Below are positions 14,377 to 19,062 of a DNA stretch of 19,062 nt, in pieces. Origin of the DNA: Lachnospiraceae bacterium (lineage in GTDB: Bacteria; Bacillota; Clostridia; Lachnospirales; Lachnospiraceae); contig JAAVAF010000043.1 in the NCBI GenBank assembly GCA_014804225.1, positions 2,031 through 21,092 on the forward strand. Reading direction: 5' to 3'. Both the position numbers and the translations under genes were made by a program. How positions within the stretch are numbered: position 1 is the stretch's first letter; every line of letters starts with the position of its first letter. Under the pieces are notes generated by a model, which searched no databases, was not told the origin of the DNA, and saw only the letters and a list, made by a program, of their open reading frames with translations.

Positions 14377-16629
14377 ATGCAGACAGTGTTGGAATGCAAG
14401 CAGTGCGGTGCGTCGCTGGATGTGGAAGAGGGACAGAAGATCGTCTACTGCAAATACTGCGGCTCTGCCAATGCAGTGTCTTATGCGGACAGGTTCGGAC
14501 TTTATAACCGGGCCAATTATCTGCGCAGGCAGAATGAATTTGACAGAGCGATTGGTGTATATGAAGATATTTTAAATGGAGATCCCCATGATGCGGAGGC
14601 GCATTATGGGATTGCTCTCTGTAAATACGGAATTGAATATGTGGATGACCCGCACACTGGGAAAAAAATCCCGACCTGCCATCGGACAAGGTATACACTG
14701 ATGTCGCAGGATGTGGATTTCAAAAAAGCGGTGGCGGATGCAGATGCGGATACTGCGCGGCTCTATCAGGAGGAAGCGTCACGAATTGATGATATCCTGA
14801 GAAAGATCCAGCAGCTTTCGTCGAAACAGGAGAAATATGATATCTTTATCTGCTATAAAGAAGGAGACGGTACGGGCGGACGTACCCAAACCAGCGTACT
14901 GGCGCAGCAGATCTATCAGCGTCTGGAAGACCGCGGATATAAGGTGTTTTTTGCACGTAAGACACTGGAGAAGAAACTGGGCAGTGAATATGAACCGATT
15001 ATTTTCGCCGCTCTGTTCAGTGCAAAGGTCATGCTGGCAGTCGGAACGAAGCCGGAGGAGTTCCAGGGTGTCTGGGTCCGGAATGAATGGACGAGGTTCC
15101 GGGAACGGATGGAGGCTGGAGAAGAATGCACGCTGATACCGCTGTATCGTGATATGTCACCCTATGACTTACCTGAGGAATTCATCAGCCTGCAGGCACT
15201 TGACATGGGCAAGATTGGATTTGAGCAGGATCTTCTGGACGGACTGGCAAAGCTGATCCGCAGGACAGAATCAGTAAAAGAACGGGTTGTGGAATTGTCA
15301 ACAGACAATGCAAGTCTGAAGAAACGGGCATATCTCTTTTTGGAATGCGGAGATTTCAGGAATGCGGCGACATATTTTGAGCGGGTTCTGGATAATGATC
15401 CGGAAGATGCGGAAGCATACTTTGGAAAGCTGCTTTTAGAGCTGGGCTGCAGGCAGGAAAGCGATATGAACGAGGTAGTGGTGCCCATCTTGGAACGGCA
15501 GAATTATCAGATGGCGGTGCGCTTTGCGAAAGGGGAACTTCTTGAGCGATATCAGGGGTATGCGGAAAGTATTGAGGCTCGGGTAGCGGAACTTAGGCAG
15601 AAGGAAGAGGAAGAGAGAGTACGCAGGGAACGGGAAGAGCAGGAAGAGAGAGAACGTAGGGAACGGGAAGAGCAGGAAGAGAGGGAACGCAGAGAGCGGG
15701 AAGAGCAGGAAGAGAAGGAGCGCAGGGAAGCCGAGAAAAAACAGAGAGCAAAGGAGCGGAAGGCGAAGAGAAAAAGATTCTGGAAGATTGCCAGAAGAGG
15801 GGTGCTTGTGGTTGTTCTTTTGTTACTTCTGAACAGGGTGCGAATGAGGCTGACCGTTCCTATGAGTCTGGCAAGAGAAGATTATTTAAGTGCTGAAAAT
15901 TTTCTGCGTAGCAGAGAAGACAAAGATGAGCTGCTAGATCACATCATAGATATATTTTGGAATGATTTTATATTCTATTATGATTTTGGCCTTTATCTTT
16001 CAGAAAATAAAATCGATGAACTCTTGTATGGATATAGTGAGTGGTCGTTGGACATGGAAATGTTGGACAGAGAGAAGGAATACACCAAAAGCGAAGAAGA
16101 GTGGGCACAGCTGGATTTGTCGGTAGAACTTCCAATACGTTATTATAGAATAACGGCAGGAATTACTTCAGATGGGGAATTTGTATACAAATATGGAGAT
16201 GATGAGTACAGTAGTTTTTATGCTGCGATGTATTTGGCAAATTTGCGAAAGCTTGCAAAAAGCGGAAAATTTTTACCTGGGCAGATGGCAGGTTATGGAC
16301 GTGTTATATGCTGCATTACTGATGACGGACGTCTGGCAGTGACAGGGGATGATGTGGATCGCAGTTCGGATAAGTATGTGCGTACAGATAGATACCAGTG
16401 GGACTTGGATTGGAAAGACCTGGTGGAAGTGAGCGTATATAGAGATGATGCGGTGGTGGCACTGCGTTCAGACGGAGAAATCTACGGATATATACCTCAG
16501 TACAGGATTTCTTTAGATATGAGTGGAATCAGTTGGGAAGATATTCGGAGCGGGGAGTCTATAAGACTTTTAAACGATCGGATTTATGAGAGTGAACAGG
16601 CTTATTATGAGGAAATGAGGGAAAAGTAA
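14377..16629 (+). CDS. Zinc-ribbon / TPR / TIR / coiled-coil / membrane / RCC1-like protein
   Basis: A 750-residue multidomain protein. A zinc ribbon C7-x2-C10...C25-x2-C28 is followed by a TPR-like stretch (about 41-85). A TIR domain (about 152-290) starts KYDIFICYKEGDG, has the probable catalytic Glu206 in GSEYEPII, and WVRNEW later. Another TPR-like region (about 305-350) and a charged coiled coil of 11-residue repeats (413-450) follow. A basic stretch precedes one short membrane helix (about 472-487). The outside C-terminal part shows RCC1-like turns (VICCITDDGRLAVTGDD, AVVALRSDGEIYGY). Many bacterial TIR domains break down or convert NAD in defence systems; that role here is inference. 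GAGGAGG lies 7 bases before the ATG. It is the first gene of a three-gene unit with an SPFH protein and a membrane protein. Base use looks GC-richer than in the genes to the left. Confidence 0.88.
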   Translation: MQTVLECKQCGASLDVEEGQKIVYCKYCGSANAVSYADRFGLYNRANYLRRQNEFDRAIGVYEDILNGDPHDAEAHYGIALCKYGIEYVDDPHTGKKIPTCHRTRYTLMSQDVDFKKAVADADADTARLYQEEASRIDDILRKIQQLSSKQEKYDIFICYKEGDGTGGRTQTSVLAQQIYQRLEDRGYKVFFARKTLEKKLGSEYEPIIFAALFSAKVMLAVGTKPEEFQGVWVRNEWTRFRERMEAGEECTLIPLYRDMSPYDLPEEFISLQALDMGKIGFEQDLLDGLAKLIRRTESVKERVVELSTDNASLKKRAYLFLECGDFRNAATYFERVLDNDPEDAEAYFGKLLLELGCRQESDMNEVVVPILERQNYQMAVRFAKGELLERYQGYAESIEARVAELRQKEEEERVRREREEQEERERREREEQEERERREREEQEEKERREAEKKQRAKERKAKRKRFWKIARRGVLVVVLLLLLNRVRMRLTVPMSLAREDYLSAENFLRSREDKDELLDHIIDIFWNDFIFYYDFGLYLSENKIDELLYGYSEWSLDMEMLDREKEYTKSEEEWAQLDLSVELPIRYYRITAGITSDGEFVYKYGDDEYSSFYAAMYLANLRKLAKSGKFLPGQMAGYGRVICCITDDGRLAVTGDDVDRSSDKYVRTDRYQWDLDWKDLVEVSVYRDDAVVALRSDGEIYGYIPQYRISLDMSGISWEDIRSGESIRLLNDRIYESEQAYYEEMREK
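15613..15729 (+). repeat. 33-bp tandem repeat encoding a charged coiled coil
   Basis: Three full 33-bp copies (15613, 15646, 15679) and a partial fourth (15712) lie in frame inside the TIR gene. Each encodes an 11-residue Glu/Arg unit close to ERERREREEQE. The 11-residue period is a known long-helix spacing. Confidence 0.9.
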
Positions 16630-16729
16630 AAGAGTGCATAATCGCATGACTTGTGAAAGAAGGGTACTATGAGGAGGAAGACAGAATTTCCTCCATGTAA
16701 TTACAGAAAATAAGCAAAGGAGAAAGAAA

Positions 16730-17851
16730 ATGGCATTTGGACTTGATATTGCTCAAATAATAAAATACGAAGGACCGAATGATGTATTGGTCTGGAAACA
16801 TCCCGCGGAGGATTTTAATACAAAGACACAACTGATCGTGCATGAATCTCAGGAAGCAATCCTATTTAAAGATGGACAGGCGCTTGACCTGTTCCGGGCG
16901 GGACGGCACACATTGACAACGGAGAATATTCCGCTGCTCCGCAGGATCATCAATATACCGACAAATGGAGAGACTCCGTTTCACTGTGAAGTTTACTTTA
17001 TCAATAAGGTAGATATTCTGGACATATTATGGGGGACTTCCCAGCCAATGCCGATTCAGGATCCAATCTACCATATCATCCTGCCGGTACGGGCAAACGG
17101 ACAGTTTGGACTGCATGTGGCAAACAGCAGACAGCTTCTGCTGAAACTGGTGGGGACGACCAGTGATATGAGAAAAGAGAGGGTGGCGGAGCTTTTCAAG
17201 GGAATGTTGATCACCCGGACAAAGAATCTGATCACGGACCGGATGACAGCCATGCGCATCAGTTTTCTGGAGATTCACGGTCATCTGAATGAAATCTCGG
17301 ATACGATTCGGGCGCAGATGGTTCCGATGTATGAAGAGTACGGAATGGAGATTGTAAGTTTCTTCGTAAATTCCATATCCGTGCCAAGCGACGATCCGGG
17401 ATATATGAAGATTCGTGCTGCGCTGGCGGCGGCAAAAGAGAGAGAACTTCTGGCTCAGGGGACAAGGGCGGAGATGGACATCTTGGGCTACAGTTATCAG
17501 GAGAAGAGGACCTTCGATGTTCTTGACCGGGCGGCTCAGAATGAAGGTGCAGGCTCCGGCATCCTTGGCGCGTCCATGGGAATGGGAATGGGTGTCAATG
17601 TGGGCGGTATGATTGGCGGAGCCATGGGCAGTGCCATGGGAAATGTAGTAAATCCTTCGCAGACTCCGGCGGGAAAGACGTGTCCGCAGTGCGGAGCTTC
17701 ACTTTCGGCTGAAGCAAGATTCTGTTTCCAGTGCGGGAAAGCGCTGGAGGAGGTGTGTCCGAGCTGCGGAGCCAAGCTGGCAGCCAGAGCAAGATTCTGC
17801 GGACAGTGTGGAAAGCAGCTTCTGACTGGTGAAAACGGAGGTGAGAAATGA
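16730..17851 (+). CDS. YdjI-like SPFH-domain protein with two C-terminal zinc ribbons
   Basis: A 373-residue protein. Residues about 25-260 form an SPFH/band-7-like domain of the YdjI ('virion core protein') type: ESQEAILFKDGQALDLFRAG, then HTLTTENIPLLRR, and VSFFVNSISVPSDD before a helical segment. A Gly/Met-rich linker (about 275-307) leads to two zinc ribbons with cysteines 318/321/332/335 and 343/346/357/360 (CPQCG...CFQCG and CPSCG...CGQCG). There is no signal peptide or membrane helix. In Bacillus subtilis YdjI works with YdjG/YdjH to bring PspA to the membrane under stress; no PspA gene is seen here, so a link to the TIR protein is proposed instead. AAAGGAG precedes the ATG, about 100 bases after the TIR gene without a terminator. 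It overlaps the next gene. Confidence 0.88.
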   Translation: MAFGLDIAQIIKYEGPNDVLVWKHPAEDFNTKTQLIVHESQEAILFKDGQALDLFRAGRHTLTTENIPLLRRIINIPTNGETPFHCEVYFINKVDILDILWGTSQPMPIQDPIYHIILPVRANGQFGLHVANSRQLLLKLVGTTSDMRKERVAELFKGMLITRTKNLITDRMTAMRISFLEIHGHLNEISDTIRAQMVPMYEEYGMEIVSFFVNSISVPSDDPGYMKIRAALAAAKERELLAQGTRAEMDILGYSYQEKRTFDVLDRAAQNEGAGSGILGASMGMGMGVNVGGMIGGAMGSAMGNVVNPSQTPAGKTCPQCGASLSAEARFCFQCGKALEEVCPSCGAKLAARARFCGQCGKQLLTGENGGEK

Positions 17852-18540
17852 TGAAAAAAACAACATTTATGGGAATCATACACGGGATTCTGGCGCTTCT
17901 CTTTTTGTTTGTCATGATTATAGCGTGGATGCCAAAGGATTTCCAGTTCTGGTGTCTGCTGAGCAGCGTCCTGCTGTGTATCGGAAATTCCTATGTGCTG
18001 ATTTGTTATCTTGAACGGCGTCCGGCGCATAACAGCAATCCGATGGACCGATCCCTGTTTATTCCGGTTGCGGTTGAATTTATAGCGGTTCTCTGTATCG
18101 CCTGGTATCTGCCGGAACTGGTACATCACAGTTGTAATAAATATCTGGCCGCACACGTCGTGGTCTTTGTGGTCTCCATACTCGTTCAGCTTTTGCTGAT
18201 TCGGACGAGGTCGGAAAATACGGCTCAGGAGCAACATATCTTCCAGAAACGCTGGCAACGGGATGAGAGCGTGTCCCAATGGGAGAAGATCCAGACAGCG
18301 CTTTCAGGACGGAGTGATTGCGCGGCATTGGCAAAAAAAATCAAAGAGGAAATACAGTATTCGGATCCTATGAGTTCTGAACTTCTGGCGGACTTGGAGG
18401 AAAAAATCCGTACGATCACAGATGAGGTTCTGGAACTCGCAGAAAACCCGGGAACGTCGGAAAGCGAGATTCTCAGAAGACAGCAGCAGGTTCTTGCTCT
18501 GGTTCATGAACGGAATGATAAATGCGCACGTCTGAAATAG
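17848..18540 (+). CDS. Four-helix membrane protein with a coiled-coil tail
   Basis: A 230-residue protein I do not recognise. Four membrane helices are visible at about 5-27 (FMGIIHGILALLFLFVMIIA), 32-55, 70-92 and 100-121. The C-terminal 110 residues are soluble, charged and mainly helical (SDCAALAKKIKEEIQ, ADLEEKIRTITDEVLELAE, EILRRQQQVLALVHER), probably a coiled coil in the cytoplasm. The ATG at 17848 overlaps the SPFH stop codon; GGAGG lies 6 bases before it and 9 before the second ATG at 17851, so either may be used. The overlap implies translational coupling with the SPFH protein. A role as membrane anchor or partner of the SPFH and TIR proteins is inference. Confidence 0.85.
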   Translation: MMKKTTFMGIIHGILALLFLFVMIIAWMPKDFQFWCLLSSVLLCIGNSYVLICYLERRPAHNSNPMDRSLFIPVAVEFIAVLCIAWYLPELVHHSCNKYLAAHVVVFVVSILVQLLLIRTRSENTAQEQHIFQKRWQRDESVSQWEKIQTALSGRSDCAALAKKIKEEIQYSDPMSSELLADLEEKIRTITDEVLELAENPGTSESEILRRQQQVLALVHERNDKCARLK

Positions 18541-18581
18541 AGCATTCGGCAAGAGTTTTTTGGAGTAAATTGATAATATCC

Positions 18582-18612
18582 AGGCGTCCACACCATAAGT
18601 GGACGTCTTTTT
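18582..18612 (+). terminator. Terminator of the TIR-SPFH operon
   Basis: AGGCGTCCAC pairs with GTGGACGTCT (10 bp with one G-T pair) around a seven-base loop and is followed by a run of T. Confidence 0.9.
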
Positions 18613-18648
18613 GATTCATTCAAAAACTTTTAAGAAGAATTCTAAAGA

Positions 18649-18673
18649 GGGGGCTGTGTTTCGCGACACCCCC
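18649..18673. repeat. GC-rich hairpin, possible insertion-sequence end
   Basis: GGGGG-c-TGT pairs with ACACCCCC around GTTTCGCG. It shares GGGGCTGT, in the same orientation, with the element at 14156. It could be a short palindromic repeat or an insertion-sequence scar. There is no T tract, so it is a poor terminator. Confidence 0.35.
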
Positions 18674-18762
18674 TTGCTATGCAACAAATATTTGTCTATT
18701 TTGAAAAAAGGCAAATTAGAGTGCTTCGATAAAATTTGTGAAAAAATATATAGTTAAATTAA

Positions 18763-18801
18763 TCACAAAGTATTCCCTTTGTGAAAATTGTATGCTATAA
18801 T
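18763..18801 (+). promoter_or_regulatory. glgC promoter with operator-like inverted repeat
   Basis: The -10 TATAAT (18796-18801) is extended by TGC. In the -35 region TCACAAAG and CTTTGTGA form a perfect 8-bp inverted repeat around six bases (18763-18784), and another TTTGTGA half-site lies at 18735. No good -35 box is present, which fits an activator or a repressor acting here. The regulator is unknown. Confidence 0.6.
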
Positions 18802-18880
18802 AAACGCAAAAGTACACTTTTATGTAAAAATTACCAAAATTAGTTTCATATGCAGGAAGAAAACAGAGTGGGGTGACAAC

Positions 18881-19062
18881 ATGATTAAAAAAGAAATGAT
18901 TGCCATGCTGTTAGCGGGTGGACAGGGCTCGAGACTGGGAGTTCTGACATCAAAAATGGCAAAACCGGCAGTTGCGTTTGGCGGTAAGTACAGAATTATT
19001 GATTTTCCGCTAAGCAATTGTATCAATTCCGGTATTGACACAGTCGGAGTGCTTACACAATA
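18881..19062 (+). CDS. glgC: Glucose-1-phosphate adenylyltransferase (3' end cut by window)
   Basis: The first 60 residues of ADP-glucose pyrophosphorylase, which makes ADP-glucose from glucose 1-phosphate and ATP for glycogen synthesis in the cytoplasm. The N-terminal signature is plain: MLLAGGQGSRLGVLTSKMAKPAVAFGGKYRIIDFPLSN is the nucleotide-binding G-G-x-G-x-R-L loop and the K-P-A-V-x-F-G-G-x-Y-R-I-I-D-F segment of the family. A GTGGGGTG site lies before the ATG. The rest of the gene, and probably other glycogen genes, lie beyond the window. Confidence 0.94.
   Translation, partial: MIKKEMIAMLLAGGQGSRLGVLTSKMAKPAVAFGGKYRIIDFPLSNCINSGIDTVGVLTQ

Noticed and set aside
14180..14575. 131-residue + strand frame running into the TIR gene
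   Set aside because: It starts inside the long hairpin and overlaps the zinc-ribbon coding region in another frame; no domain is seen.
15613..15729. Short direct repeats as a CRISPR array
   Set aside because: The copies are contiguous without spacers and encode an in-frame coiled coil.
16669..16713. Small frame MRRKTEFPPCNYRK between the TIR and SPFH genes
   Set aside because: It is too short, lacks a ribosome site and resembles nothing; the GGAGGAA/TTTCCTCC repeat in it is only 7 bp.
17536..18279. 247-residue - strand frame over the SPFH and membrane protein genes
   Set aside because: It is antisense to two well-supported genes; its Pro-rich stretch is just the reverse of the Gly/Met linker codons.

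Overview
The window looks like a chromosomal segment of a Gram-positive anaerobe of the class Clostridia, most likely a Lachnospiraceae gut bacterium. The reasons are moderate-to-low GC, strong GGAGG-type ribosome binding sites, a DnaD plus DnaC-type helicase loader pair, an unusually long divergent ribose-phosphate pyrophosphokinase, and secreted proteins with the 'YY..NPD' module common in that family. This placement is inference from gene content. I see no tRNA, rRNA, CRISPR array or intact insertion sequence.

Left part (1-4412, mostly + strand): the 3' part of an ABC exporter with a short C-terminus; an A/T-rich 2H phosphoesterase (2'-5' RNA ligase-like) gene; a cytoplasmic Cu/Zn superoxide dismutase; a DUF3887-type membrane protein gene with an amber codon near its start; and galE with its own promoter and a two-way terminator.

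Middle part (4416-9401, - strand): murC, then dnaD, dnaC (helicase loader) and prs. This is a housekeeping block for peptidoglycan, replication initiation and PRPP supply. The 300-base gap between murC and dnaD is full of DnaA-box-like 9-mers, several of them end to end, just upstream of a good dnaD promoter.

Right part (9518-14058): a fusion of an ECF-type sigma factor, one membrane segment and WG-type repeats, with a 16-bp palindrome inside its promoter spacer; a terminator and hairpin array; a small XRE repressor-like gene on the - strand; and two adjacent secreted proteins sharing the 'FD..YY..NPD' module.

The most interesting block is 14377-18540, a three-gene set closed by a strong terminator. 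The first gene encodes a zinc-ribbon/TPR/TIR/coiled-coil/membrane/RCC1-like protein. The second encodes a YdjI-like SPFH protein with two C-terminal zinc ribbons. The third overlaps it and encodes a four-helix membrane protein with a coiled-coil tail. I propose a membrane-linked TIR-SPFH system (defence or envelope stress) with a cytoplasmic TIR effector and an outside beta-propeller-like domain. The block looks GC-richer than its surroundings and is flanked by sequences that resemble insertion-sequence ends. The window ends inside glgC, whose promoter carries an operator-like inverted repeat.
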